A DNA stretch of 64,000 bases from Micromonospora sp. WMMD1120 (GTDB taxonomy: Bacteria; Actinomycetota; Actinomycetes; Mycobacteriales; Micromonosporaceae): the NCBI RefSeq assembly GCF_029626235.1, contig NZ_JARUBO010000005.1:1396501-1460500 (forward strand), given 5' to 3'. The position numbers were made by a program, and so were the translations under genes. The notes under the pieces are model-generated. The model was given only the letters and a program-made list of their open reading frames with translations. It was not told the DNA's origin and ran no database searches. Of the stretch, positions 1 to 7,950 are shown piece after piece. The stretch's first letter is position 1. Each line of letters begins with the position of its first letter.

Positions 1-605
1 TCGTGTCCGGCACCGTCACCGTGTCCGTGGTGCTCTTCTCCAGCCTGGCCGGCTTCGCCTTCGCCAAGCTGCGGTTTCGCGGGCGCAACGCGCTGCTGCT
101 GGTCATCATCGCGACGATGATGGTGCCGACCCAGCTCGGTGTGATCCCGCTGTACCTGCTGATGACCCGGCTGGAGTGGAACGACAGGCTCCCCGCGGTG
201 ATCGTGCCGGCCCTGGTCACCGGCTTCGGGGTGTTCATGATGCGGCAGTACGCCGGCCAGGCGGTGAGCGACGAGCTGATCGAGGCCGCCCGGATGGACG
301 GCTGCGGCACCGCCCGGATCTGGTGGCACGTGGTGCTGCCCGCGCTGCGTCCCGCCGCCGCCGTCCTCGGCCTGCTCACCTTCATGACCACCTGGAACGA
401 CTTCCTCTGGCCGTACGCTGTGCTGAACGATCCGGCGAACCCGACAGTGCAGCTCTCGCTCCGGGCCCTGTCGGACGGGTACTACCAGGACATGTCGCAG
501 GTGTTCACCGGGACCGCCATCGCGACGCTGCCCCTGCTGCTGGTCTTCGTGGTGTTCGGGCGGCAGATCATCGGCGGAATCATGGAAGGTGCGGTCAAGG
601 CGTGA
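1..605 (+). CDS. Carbohydrate ABC transporter permease (MalG type), 5' end outside window
   Basis: The visible 200 residues are the C-terminal part of an inner-membrane permease of a binding-protein-dependent sugar importer. Several hydrophobic segments are seen, and the cytoplasmic EAA loop that contacts the ATPase is present as EAARMDGCGTARIWWHVVLP (about visible residues 95-114). The family usually has 270-300 residues, so 70-100 N-terminal residues lie before the window. The stop overlaps the GTG of the next gene (GTGA, 602-605), so the permease and the beta-glucosidase are translationally coupled. The substrate is probably a beta-glucoside or oligosaccharide, inferred only from the glucosidase and LacI regulator downstream. 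Confidence 0.93.
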   Translation, partial: VSGTVTVSVVLFSSLAGFAFAKLRFRGRNALLLVIIATMMVPTQLGVIPLYLLMTRLEWNDRLPAVIVPALVTGFGVFMMRQYAGQAVSDELIEAARMDGCGTARIWWHVVLPALRPAAAVLGLLTFMTTWNDFLWPYAVLNDPANPTVQLSLRALSDGYYQDMSQVFTGTAIATLPLLLVFVVFGRQIIGGIMEGAVKA

Positions 606-1981
606 GTGAACTCAAGTTTCCCGAGGATTTCCTCTGGGGTGCGGCCACCGCCGCGTACCAGATCGAGGGCGCCGCCCGCGACGACGGTCGCGGACCGTCC
701 ATCTGGGACACCTTCAGCCGCACCCCGGGCAGGGTCTACCAGGGGCACACCGGCGACGTCGCCTGCGACCACTACCACCGGTACGCCGACGACGTGGCGC
801 TGATGGCCGAGCTGGGGCTGCGGGCGTACCGGTTCTCGGTCTCCTGGCCGCGCGTGCAGCCCGACGGCACCGGGCCGGTCAACCCGCGCGGGCTGGACTT
901 CTACGACCGGCTCACCGACGCGCTGCTGGCGCGGGGCATCGACCCGATCGTCACCCTCTACCACTGGGACCTGCCGCAGAGCCTCGGCGACCGGGGCGGC
1001 TGGACCAACCGGGACACCGCCGAGCACTTCGCCAGCTACGCCACAGCGGTGTACGCCCGCCTCGGCGACCGGATCGACACCTGGACCACCCTCAACGAGC
1101 CGTGGTGCTCGGCCTACCTCGGGTACGCCAACGGGGTGCACGCGCCGGGCGAGCGGAACCCGGCGGCGGCCTTCACCGCCGTACACCATCTGCTGTTGGG
1201 GCACGGCCTGGCCGCGCGGGCGCTGCGCACCGCCGGCGCGCGCAGCGTCGGCATCACCCTCAACCCGGCGGATGTACGACCAGCCGACCCGGAGAGCGCT
1301 GTCGACGCCGCTGCCGTGCGCCTGGTCGACGGCCTGCACAACCGGATCTTCCTCGACCCGCTGCTGGCCGGCGGCTACCCGGACGACGTCCGGGAGCACG
1401 TGGCCCGGATCGTCGAGCCGACGTTCATCAGGGACGGCGACGAGAAGCTGATCGCCGCCCCGATCGACCTGCTCGGCATCAACTACTACGCGCCCGGCTA
1501 CGTGGCGGGGCGGCCCGACGGCGCCGGCAACCCCGCCTACCCCGGCACCGAGGGCGCTGTGCACTTCCTTCCCCCCACCGGGCCGCTCACCGACATGGGC
1601 TGGATGATCGAGCCGGCCGGGCTGACCCGGCTGCTGGAGCGGATCGCCACCGACTATCCCGGTGTGCCGCTGCTGATCACCGAGAACGGCGCGGCGTTCC
1701 CCGACAAGCCGGGCGCCGACTCGCCCGACGGGTCCGCACAGGTCATCGACGCCGATCGCATCGCCTACCTCGACGGGCACCTGCGTGCCGCGCACGAGGC
1801 CATCGCCCGGGGCGTGGACCTGCGCGGTTATCTCGTATGGTCATTACTGGACAACTTCGAGTGGGCGGAGGGTTACCGCAAGCGGTTCGGGATCGTGCAC
1901 GTCGACTACCTGACCCAGCGGCGCACACCGAAGGCCAGCGCCCGGTGGTACCAGGAGGTGATCTCCCGGAACGGGCTGTGA
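602..1981 (+). CDS. Family 1 glycoside hydrolase, beta-glucosidase
   Basis: 459 residues, the normal length for a GH1 (beta/alpha)8 enzyme. The N-terminal signature FLWGAATAAYQIEGA follows the start closely, the acid/base glutamate is E166 in TLNEPW, and the nucleophile is E361 in ITENGAAF. It hydrolyses terminal beta-D-glucosyl (or related) residues in the cytoplasm after import; no signal peptide is seen. GTG at 602 is chosen because it overlaps the permease stop and places the GH1 signature at residue 9. The LacI gene begins 20 bp after the stop. Exact sugar specificity cannot be read from sequence. Confidence 0.95.
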   Translation: MSELKFPEDFLWGAATAAYQIEGAARDDGRGPSIWDTFSRTPGRVYQGHTGDVACDHYHRYADDVALMAELGLRAYRFSVSWPRVQPDGTGPVNPRGLDFYDRLTDALLARGIDPIVTLYHWDLPQSLGDRGGWTNRDTAEHFASYATAVYARLGDRIDTWTTLNEPWCSAYLGYANGVHAPGERNPAAAFTAVHHLLLGHGLAARALRTAGARSVGITLNPADVRPADPESAVDAAAVRLVDGLHNRIFLDPLLAGGYPDDVREHVARIVEPTFIRDGDEKLIAAPIDLLGINYYAPGYVAGRPDGAGNPAYPGTEGAVHFLPPTGPLTDMGWMIEPAGLTRLLERIATDYPGVPLLITENGAAFPDKPGADSPDGSAQVIDADRIAYLDGHLRAAHEAIARGVDLRGYLVWSLLDNFEWAEGYRKRFGIVHVDYLTQRRTPKASARWYQEVISRNGL

Positions 1982-2001
1982 CGAGCGGGGGGAAAGGCGC
2001 G

Positions 2002-3009
2002 ATGACGACGGCGCAGCGGCCGACGCTCGAAGCGGTGGCGGCCCGGGCCGGGGTGTCCCGGGCCACCGTGTCCCGGGTGGTCAACGGCTCCACCACCGTC
2101 GCCGAACCGATCCGCGAGGCGGTCACCCGGGCGGTCGCCGAGCTGGGGTACGTCCCCAACCTCGCCGCCCGCAGCCTGGTCACCCAACGCACCGACTCGA
2201 TCGCCCTGGTCATGCCGGAGGCGGCCACCCGGGTCTTCTCCGACGACCAGGTCTTCCCCGGCATCATCAGGGGTGTCAGCCAGGAGCTGGAGGCGGCCGA
2301 CAAGCAGTTGGTGCTGATGCTCGCCGGCTCGCCGGCCGGGCACCACCGCGTCGAGCGCTACACCACCGGCCGGCACGTCGACGGGGTGCTCTTCGCCTCG
2401 CTGCACGGCGCCGACCCGCTGCCCGGCACGCTGACCCGGCTCGGCATCCCGGTGGTGTGCAGTGGCCGGCCGCTCGGCGACGTGCCGGTCCCGTACGTCG
2501 ACGTCGACCACGTCGCCGGGGTGACCACCGCCGTCGGCTACATGATCGACAGCGGTCGCCGGCGGATCGCCACCATCGCCGGGCCGCAGGACATGGTCGC
2601 CGGGATCGAACGGCTCAACGGCTACCGGCAGGCGGTCGCCGCCGCCGGTCTGCCCGAGCTGGTAGCTGTCGGTGACTTCACCAGGGAGTCCGGCGCGGCG
2701 GCGATGCGCCAACTGCTCACCGACCACCCCGACCTGGACGGTGTCTTCGCCGCCTCCGACCTGATGGCGCACGCCGCCCTGCGTACGCTGCGCGAGGCCG
2801 GCCGGCGGGTGCCGGAGGACGTGGCGGTGATCGGCTTCGACGACATCGAGACCGCCGCCTACACCGAGCCGCCACTGACCACAGTCCGGCAGCCGATCGT
2901 GGAACTCGGCCGCCAGATGACCCGACAACTGCTGCGGTTGGCCGCCGGGGAGAGCATCGAGCAGGTCGTCATGCTCCCCACCGAGCTGATCCGCCGCGCC
3001 TCAGCCTGA
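2002..3009 (+). CDS. LacI-family transcriptional regulator
   Basis: 335 residues. The N-terminal helix-turn-helix with hinge (LEAVAARAGVSRATVSRVVN, about residues 9-28) is followed by a periplasmic-binding-protein-like effector domain ending with the usual DDIETAAYTEPPLTTVRQP segment. It probably represses the upstream sugar transport and beta-glucosidase genes and is released by a sugar. It is the last gene of that operon (20 bp gap). No clear palindromic LacI operator was found in the visible part; the operon promoter lies outside the window. Confidence 0.94.
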   Translation: MTTAQRPTLEAVAARAGVSRATVSRVVNGSTTVAEPIREAVTRAVAELGYVPNLAARSLVTQRTDSIALVMPEAATRVFSDDQVFPGIIRGVSQELEAADKQLVLMLAGSPAGHHRVERYTTGRHVDGVLFASLHGADPLPGTLTRLGIPVVCSGRPLGDVPVPYVDVDHVAGVTTAVGYMIDSGRRRIATIAGPQDMVAGIERLNGYRQAVAAAGLPELVAVGDFTRESGAAAMRQLLTDHPDLDGVFAASDLMAHAALRTLREAGRRVPEDVAVIGFDDIETAAYTEPPLTTVRQPIVELGRQMTRQLLRLAAGESIEQVVMLPTELIRRASA

Positions 3010-3049
3010 CCGCGTGCGTGCTGGCTCGCGGCGCGCGGCAAGATCCACA

Positions 3050-3107
3050 CAACTTCAGGGAAACAGTGGTTTCCGAGCGTCGGGAGACCACTGTTTCCCT
3101 GAAGTTG
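3050..3107. repeat. Perfect 21-bp inverted repeat, 16-nt loop
   Basis: Arms at 3050-3070 and 3087-3107 are perfectly complementary; the left arm begins CAACTTCAGGGAAACAGTGG. It lies 40 bp after the LacI stop and 82 bp before the next start. It could terminate the sugar operon, but there is no T-run on the plus strand. It resembles the other long intergenic inverted repeats at 4165, 33071, 52535 and 63574 in form, not in sequence. Confidence 0.8.
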
Positions 3108-3176
3108 CTGCCTCGACAGCTCGCGCGCGGCCAGCGGGCGCGCGGTTAATACGTCGCCGTCACGGGCCATCGTCGC

Positions 3177-3182
3177 TAGCCT
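3177..3182 (+). promoter_or_regulatory. -10 box (TAGCCT) of a leaderless transcript
   Basis: TAGCCT is followed by 7 nt and then the ATG at 3190. The same spacing recurs at many starts in this window. Transcription is predicted to begin at or next to the ATG. Confidence 0.55.
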
Positions 3183-3189
3183 CGCCGAC

Positions 3190-3252
3190 ATGCCGAAATC
3201 CCTTGCGAAACCGCACACCTCCACTCTCAGCGCCGTACCGACGGGGGCCTGA
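3190..3252 (+). CDS. Putative 20-residue leaderless upstream ORF
   Basis: ATG at 3190 lies 7 nt after the TAGCCT box and opens an ORF for MPKSLAKPHTSTLSAVPTGA. Its TGA (3250-3252) is 1 nt before the ATG of the GNAT gene at 3254, in another frame. The layout suggests a leaderless first start with reinitiation at the acetyltransferase; a GGGGG run 6 nt before 3254 could also act as a weak ribosome site. No family is recognised. It may have no function as a peptide. Confidence 0.4.
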   Translation: MPKSLAKPHTSTLSAVPTGA

Positions 3253-3253
3253 C

Positions 3254-4177
3254 ATGGAGATCCGGGTGGCGCAGCCGGACGACGCCCCGGGTGTGGTGGC
3301 GCTGCGGGCGATCGTGCACCCGTACCAGGTGCGCGGGGTCGAGTCGACCCGGAAGATGCTCGCCGAGCCTCCGCCCGAGATGGGCTGGACCGCCTTCGTG
3401 GCCGAGGTCGACGGCCAGGTCGTCGGCTGGGTGTCGGCACAGTGCTCCACCTGGACCTCCACGCCGAACTTCGGCGAGGTCTCGAACCTGCACGTGCACC
3501 CGGAGCACCGGCGACGCGGCATCGGCACCGCACTGCTGACCGCCGCGACCGAGCACCTCAGACCCCTCGACATCCGCCGGGTACGCACCATGGCGCTGCC
3601 TGACGGGCTGCCGTTCGCGCGCCGGCACGGCTACGGGCCCAGCCGGGAGGTGCGCTACTCGGCGCTGGAACTGGACGCGCTGCCGCCCCTACCCGAGCCG
3701 CCGCCGGGCGTACGGCTGCTGCCGATCGTCGACCTGGACCCGCGCCTGCTGTACGCGGCGGACGTGGCCGCTGCCGCCGACGAGCCGGGCGACGAGCCGG
3801 TCGACTCGATCAGCTACGAGAACTGGCGGTACGACGTGTGGGACAACCTCGGCCTGGACAAGTCGGCGAGCACCACCGCCGAGGTTGACGGCGAGGTGGT
3901 GGCGTTCAGCCTGGTGAAGCGGGACGGGGACCGGATGTGGTCGGACTTCACCGGCACGATTCCGGCGTACCGGGGGCGAGGGCTGGCCCGACTGGCGAAG
4001 ACGGCGGCACTGCACCGGGCCGCCGCGAGCGGCGTACGTGTCGCGTACACCTCGAACGACGAGGCGAACGGGCCGATGCTCGCTGTCAACACCCGACTGG
4101 GCTACCGACCGGTCGCCTCCCAGTGGACCTGCCTGGCCGACCTGACAGCCCCGGCAAGATCAGATGATGGAGAGTAG
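3254..4177 (+). CDS. GNAT acetyltransferase with two tandem domains
   Basis: 307 residues. The first GNAT domain (about 1-140) carries the acetyl-CoA pyrophosphate loop HPEHRRRGIGTALL. The second (about 155-307) is more divergent, with TGTIPAYRGRGLARLAKTAA and a C-terminal NTRLGYRPVASQW segment typical of GNAT strands 6-7. The length and domain pair match the mycothiol-synthase-like GNAT group, but MshD itself is encoded at 26708. The substrate is unknown. The stop codon lies within the left arm of the inverted repeat at 4165. Confidence 0.88.
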   Translation: MEIRVAQPDDAPGVVALRAIVHPYQVRGVESTRKMLAEPPPEMGWTAFVAEVDGQVVGWVSAQCSTWTSTPNFGEVSNLHVHPEHRRRGIGTALLTAATEHLRPLDIRRVRTMALPDGLPFARRHGYGPSREVRYSALELDALPPLPEPPPGVRLLPIVDLDPRLLYAADVAAAADEPGDEPVDSISYENWRYDVWDNLGLDKSASTTAEVDGEVVAFSLVKRDGDRMWSDFTGTIPAYRGRGLARLAKTAALHRAAASGVRVAYTSNDEANGPMLAVNTRLGYRPVASQWTCLADLTAPARSDDGE

Positions 4178-4210
4178 TTCGAATCCTCTTCTGGGAACTA
4201 CTCTCCATCA
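4165..4210. terminator. 16-bp inverted repeat between convergent genes, likely bidirectional terminator
   Basis: Arms 4165-4180 and 4195-4210 (TGATGGAGAGTAGTTC and its complement) surround a 14-nt loop. The left arm contains the GNAT stop codon and the right arm contains the stop of the truncated macro-domain ORF, so the repeat overlaps both coding ends. Confidence 0.6.
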
Positions 4211-4411
4211 AGTGATCAAGGGTGCAGCGGCTACCCGACGGCCGTAGCGGGACGCGCGCAACGCCCGGCACTCGGTCAGGATCGCCGGACCGCCACGCCG
4301 GTGGATCGCGCCGTCGACGCCACCACCGCCGAGCAGGGACGAGTTCGCCGCGTTGACGATCGCGTCCACCCGCTGGGTGGTGATGTCCCCCTCGACCAGG
4401 ATGACGTCCAT
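4208..4411 (-). pseudogene. Truncated macro-domain (ADP-ribose-binding) gene fragment
   Basis: 67 codons encode the N-terminus of a macro domain: [20 protein letters not shown] followed by [17 protein letters not shown], the ADP-ribose-binding signature of O-acetyl-ADP-ribose deacetylases. Complete proteins have about 150-180 residues. Here the match ends after about residue 50 and the frame stops in the inverted repeat at 4195-4210. The catalytic Asn/Gly loop is present but the C-terminal phosphate loop is missing. Probably a remnant deleted by recombination at the inverted repeat; a short functional protein is less likely. ATG at 4411 overlaps nothing and lies 2 nt from the stop of the next minus-strand gene. 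Confidence 0.7.
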
Positions 4412-4412
4412 G

Positions 4413-5204
4413 TCAGCTCCGCTCGATCGGCTGACCGAGCCGACGGCGGGTCAGCAGGGCCGCGCCGGCCACCGCTGCCGGCATGACCAGCACGGCGCCC
4501 AACGGGATCAGGAAGCAGAGGAAGACCGCCACCCCGAAGCCCAGCGCGGTGGGACGGTCGGCCTTGAGGATCGCCCGGCGCTCGGGCAGCCGCATCCCGC
4601 GCCGGTAGAACGGCGCGCCGACCAGCTCGACGGCGAGGAACCAGCCACCCACAGCGGCCCCGATCACCGGCACCACCGTCTGCCCCAGCACCGGGATGAA
4701 GCCGGCGACGAACAGGGGGATGCCGACCAGCGCGGAGAGCGCCACCAGCCGCACCGAGTCCACGGAGCTGCGGCGCAGCGACGACAGGAAGGGCACGTCC
4801 ACAGCGCCCGGCGTGCCGCCGTACCGCTCCTCCACCCGCTCGGAGATCTTCTCGTAGAACGGGTCGCCGATGACCAGGGTGACCGCGGTGAAGGTGAGCA
4901 CGCCGAGCAGGCCGCCGAGGCCCAGGAAGGCCAGCCCGGCGATCACCCGGACCAGGCTGCGCGCACCGCTCGACCAGTCGTCGGCGAACGGGGTGACCAG
5001 CGCGGCGAGATCGTCCACGAAGTACACGAGCGTGCCGAGCGCGGCCAGGAACAGCGCGCCGGAGATCAGCGCCGGCACGATGCCGAGCAGCATCAACCCC
5101 GGGCTGCGGACGTAGAGGCCCAACCCCCGCACCAGCAACCCGGCCCCGCCCAGGAAGCGTCCGACTACCCCGGTCACCGGGCTGGCGATTCTGCTGACGT
5201 CCAC
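4413..5204 (-). CDS. EI24/CysZ-family integral membrane protein
   Basis: 263 residues with several long hydrophobic segments and the family core [18 protein letters not shown], followed by a second membrane block ([22 protein letters not shown]). The CysZ/EI24 domain is found in sulfate-uptake-related membrane proteins, but function in actinobacteria is not established. GTG at 5204 is chosen because a TAGGCT -10 box (5218-5213) ends 8 nt before it, fitting a leaderless mRNA; the open frame continues upstream to 5681 but overlaps the divergent WYL gene. The macro-domain remnant starts 1 nt after its stop. Confidence 0.82.
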   Translation of the reverse strand: MDVSRIASPVTGVVGRFLGGAGLLVRGLGLYVRSPGLMLLGIVPALISGALFLAALGTLVYFVDDLAALVTPFADDWSSGARSLVRVIAGLAFLGLGGLLGVLTFTAVTLVIGDPFYEKISERVEERYGGTPGAVDVPFLSSLRRSSVDSVRLVALSALVGIPLFVAGFIPVLGQTVVPVIGAAVGGWFLAVELVGAPFYRRGMRLPERRAILKADRPTALGFGVAVFLCFLIPLGAVLVMPAAVAGAALLTRRRLGQPIERS

Positions 5205-5272
5205 GAACGAGCAGCCTAGCGAGCGGTGCTCGAACCCGCCCGACGGCGAGCGGCACCGGGCAGGATGGTCGG

Positions 5273-6241
5273 GTGCGCGCGTCCCGACTGATCTCGCTGT
5301 TGTTGCTGTTGCAGTCGCGGGGGTCGATGACCGCGACCGAGCTGGCGCGGGAACTGGAAGTCTCCGAACGCACCGTGTACCGGGACGTCCTGGCGCTCTC
5401 CGCCGCCGGCGTGCCGGTCTACGCCGATCGTGGACGCGCCGGCGGCTACCGGCTGCTCGGCGGTTACCGCACCCGACTGACCGGGCTGAGCCGGGACGAG
5501 GCGGAGGCGCTCTTCCTCGCCGGGCTGCCCGGGCCGGCCGGCGAGATGGGGCTCGCCGACGCGGTGGCGTCCGCCGAGCTGAAGGTGCTCGCCGCGCTGC
5601 CGCCCGCGCTGCGGGACGCGCCGGCCCGCGCCGGTCAGCGTTTCCACCTGGACGTGCCGGGTTGGTTCCGGGAGACGCCACCGCCGGTCGCGCTGCCCGA
5701 GCTGGCCCGGGCGGTCTGGGGCGACCGGGTGGTCCGGGTGGGCTACCGCCGGGGCGACGGGGAGGTCACTCGCCGGGTCGAGCCGTACGGGCTGGTGCTG
5801 AAGAGCGGAATCTGGTACCTGGTCGGCCGCGTCGGCGACGACACCCGCACCTACCGGGTGGACCGGGTGACCGCCGTCGAGGTGGGCGACGAGCGGTTCG
5901 ACCGCGACGAGAGCTTCGACCTGGCCGGGCACTGGCGCGAGCAGGCCGGGTCGTTCCTGCGGAGCATGCTGCGGGCCGCTGTCACCGTCCGGCTGAGCCC
6001 CGCCGGCCTGCGCCGGCTCCGGCACCTGGTCGATGCTCCCTTCGTGTACGACGAGGTGGTGGCCGCCGCCGGGAAGCCCGACGGGCAGGGCTGGGTGGTG
6101 GCCAGCCTGCCCGTCGAGTCCGTCCCGGTGGCGTACCACCAACTGCTGGGCCTCGGCCCGGAGGTGGAAGTGCTCGACCCGCCGGAGCTGCGGCAGTTGT
6201 TCGTCGAGGCTGCCGGGCGCTTCGCCGCGCTCTACCGGTAG
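5273..6241 (+). CDS. HTH/WYL-domain transcriptional regulator (DeoR-like helix-turn-helix)
   Basis: 322 residues: an HTH_11-type winged helix (MTATELARELEVSERTVYRD, about residues 16-35), then a WYL domain (KSGIWYLVGRVGDDTRTYRVDRV, about 184-206) and a C-terminal WCX extension. WYL domains bind ligands, often nucleic acids or nucleotides; here the effector is unknown. Divergent from the EI24 gene (68 bp between starts) and converging with the SDR gene, which it overlaps by 10 bp. Confidence 0.92.
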   Translation: MRASRLISLLLLLQSRGSMTATELARELEVSERTVYRDVLALSAAGVPVYADRGRAGGYRLLGGYRTRLTGLSRDEAEALFLAGLPGPAGEMGLADAVASAELKVLAALPPALRDAPARAGQRFHLDVPGWFRETPPPVALPELARAVWGDRVVRVGYRRGDGEVTRRVEPYGLVLKSGIWYLVGRVGDDTRTYRVDRVTAVEVGDERFDRDESFDLAGHWREQAGSFLRSMLRAAVTVRLSPAGLRRLRHLVDAPFVYDEVVAAAGKPDGQGWVVASLPVESVPVAYHQLLGLGPEVEVLDPPELRQLFVEAAGRFAALYR

Positions 6242-7146
6242 CCGGTGACGTCCGCCGGCTTGCCCGCGTCGACCACCTCGGTGATGTAGCGGAAACCCTC
6301 GGGCTGGCTGCCGTCGAGGTCGGTGAACCCGTACACCTTGGACAGCGTGCCGGCGTCGACGGACTGGCCGTTCCACCGGGCCCGATCCTCGTCGGCGGCG
6401 AGCGCCACCACCGCGCGGCCGACGAACGCGGGGGTCTCCGAGATGAGGAAGTTGGGGTCGGTGGCGGCACCGTCGCGCCAGTTCTCCTCGGTCACGCCGA
6501 AGTGCTCGAGCATCGCCTCCGACCGGATCCAGCCGGGGGTGAGCGCGACGGCGGTGCAGCCGTGCGGTTTCAGCTCGTGCGCCTGGCTGAAGGCGAGCCT
6601 GGTGACCGAGACCTTCGCCAGGTCGTAGAAGATCGAGAGCCGATAGTTCTCGTCGTTGTACGCCTTGGTGCCGTCGCCCATCTCCACCACCAACCCGCCG
6701 GGGTTGCGGATCAGCAGGGGCAGCGCGAAGTGGCTGGTGATGATGTGCGTGTCGATGGCCAACCGCAGGGTGCGGAAGCCGGCGTCCAGCGGCTGCTCCC
6801 AGACCGGCTTGTCCCAGGTGGTCAGCGGGTCGCCGCCCCAGATGTCGTTGACCAGCACGTCGAGGCGGCCCTGCTCGGCGTCGATCCGGGCGACCAGGTC
6901 ACGGACCTGCTCGGGAACCAGGTGGTCGACCTGGACGGCGATGCCGGTGCCCCCGGCCTTGGTCACCAGCTCGGCGGTCTCCTCGATGGTTTCCGGCCGG
7001 TCCATCTCCGAACGGGCGGCGCGGGTGCTGCGGCCGGTCGCGTACACGGTGGCTCCGGCCGCGCCGAGCTGGACCGCGATCTGCCGACCGGCGCCCCTGG
7101 TGGCGCCGGCGACGAGCGCGGTCTTTCCGGTTAGCTGTTGCGTCAT
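6232..7146 (-). CDS. Short-chain dehydrogenase/reductase
   Basis: 304 residues. NAD(P)-binding glycine motif in GKTALVAGATRGAGRQIAV (about residues 6-24), an NDIWGG segment in place of the usual NNAG, and a diverged active site: the common YxxxK appears as FYDLAK (Y then K four residues later) near residue 168. Function as an oxidoreductase is likely, the substrate unknown. ATG at 7146 (MTQQLTGKTA) is preferred to an upstream in-frame ATG at 7176 because it places the glycine motif at the usual distance. Stop region overlaps the WYL gene on the other strand. Confidence 0.85.
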   Translation of the reverse strand: MTQQLTGKTALVAGATRGAGRQIAVQLGAAGATVYATGRSTRAARSEMDRPETIEETAELVTKAGGTGIAVQVDHLVPEQVRDLVARIDAEQGRLDVLVNDIWGGDPLTTWDKPVWEQPLDAGFRTLRLAIDTHIITSHFALPLLIRNPGGLVVEMGDGTKAYNDENYRLSIFYDLAKVSVTRLAFSQAHELKPHGCTAVALTPGWIRSEAMLEHFGVTEENWRDGAATDPNFLISETPAFVGRAVVALAADEDRARWNGQSVDAGTLSKVYGFTDLDGSQPEGFRYITEVVDAGKPADVTGYR

Positions 7147-7201
7147 GCCTGCGACGGTGTCACCGATACCTGACAACCGACGTCCGAATTCGTGATTCGG
7201 C

Positions 7202-7939
7202 CTAGTCGACGAGTCGGACGCGGACCCGCCGGTTGGCCCGGCCCTTGCTCTCCACCTTGACCACCTGCACCTTGCCGATCTGGGCGGTGGAGGCGACGTG
7301 GGTGCCGCCGTCGGCCTGCACGTCCAACCCGACGATGTCGACGATCCGGACCTCCTGCTCGTCGGGCGGGATGAGGTTGGACTGGGTGCGGATGATGTCC
7401 GGCAGCGCCAGCGCCTCGGCCCGTGGCAGCACCCGGGTGGCTACCGAGCGGTCGGCGGCAACCTCGGCGTTGACCAGCTCCTCGATCCGGGCCTTGAAGT
7501 CCGGCGGCACCTCGGGGAGGTTGAAATCCATCCGGGCCTCACCCGGCTCCATGTTGCCGCCGGTGACCAGCGCGCCGAAGTCGCGGAACACCACCCCGCA
7601 GAGCACGTGCAGGCCGGAGTGGGTACGCATCAGCCGGGTGCGGCGCTCGTCCTCCACCGCGCCGACGACAGCGGCGCCGACCGGCGGCAGCGGGTCGCCC
7701 TCGGCGGGGATCAGGTACAGGTCGTCGCCCTTGCGGGTGCCCACGATCCGGGTCTGCACGCCCTGCCAGAGCAGCACGCCGTGGTCCGGCGGTTGGCCCC
7801 CGCCGCCCGGGTAGAACGCCGAACGGTCCAGCACGATGCCCTGCTCCGGGTCGACGTGCAGGACCGTGCAGGTCCACTCGCGCAGTGTGGGGTCGGCGAG
7901 ATCGAGCCGGTGCGTCCGGCCGTGCTGTGTGACGCCCAT
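7202..7939 (-). CDS. Alanyl-tRNA editing protein, AlaX-like
   Basis: 245 residues. An N-terminal beta domain (AFYPGGGGQPPDHG, as in AlaRS) precedes the editing domain with HSGLH (the HxxxH metal motif). The second metal motif reads DGGTH, where AlaRS and many AlaX proteins have CGGTH. It should deacylate mischarged Ser-tRNA(Ala) or Gly-tRNA(Ala) in the cytoplasm. ATG at 7939 lies 8 nt after a TAACCT -10 box (7953-7948) that begins with the TAA stop of the upstream hydrolase. Confidence 0.87.
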   Translation of the reverse strand: MGVTQHGRTHRLDLADPTLREWTCTVLHVDPEQGIVLDRSAFYPGGGGQPPDHGVLLWQGVQTRIVGTRKGDDLYLIPAEGDPLPPVGAAVVGAVEDERRTRLMRTHSGLHVLCGVVFRDFGALVTGGNMEPGEARMDFNLPEVPPDFKARIEELVNAEVAADRSVATRVLPRAEALALPDIIRTQSNLIPPDEQEVRIVDIVGLDVQADGGTHVASTAQIGKVQVVKVESKGRANRRVRVRLVD

Positions 7940-7950
7940 GACAGGGCAGG

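Noticed and set aside
4177..4190. TTCGAATCC, like a tRNA T-loop
   Set aside because: No acceptor, D or anticodon stems around it; it lies in the loop and left arm of the inverted repeat.
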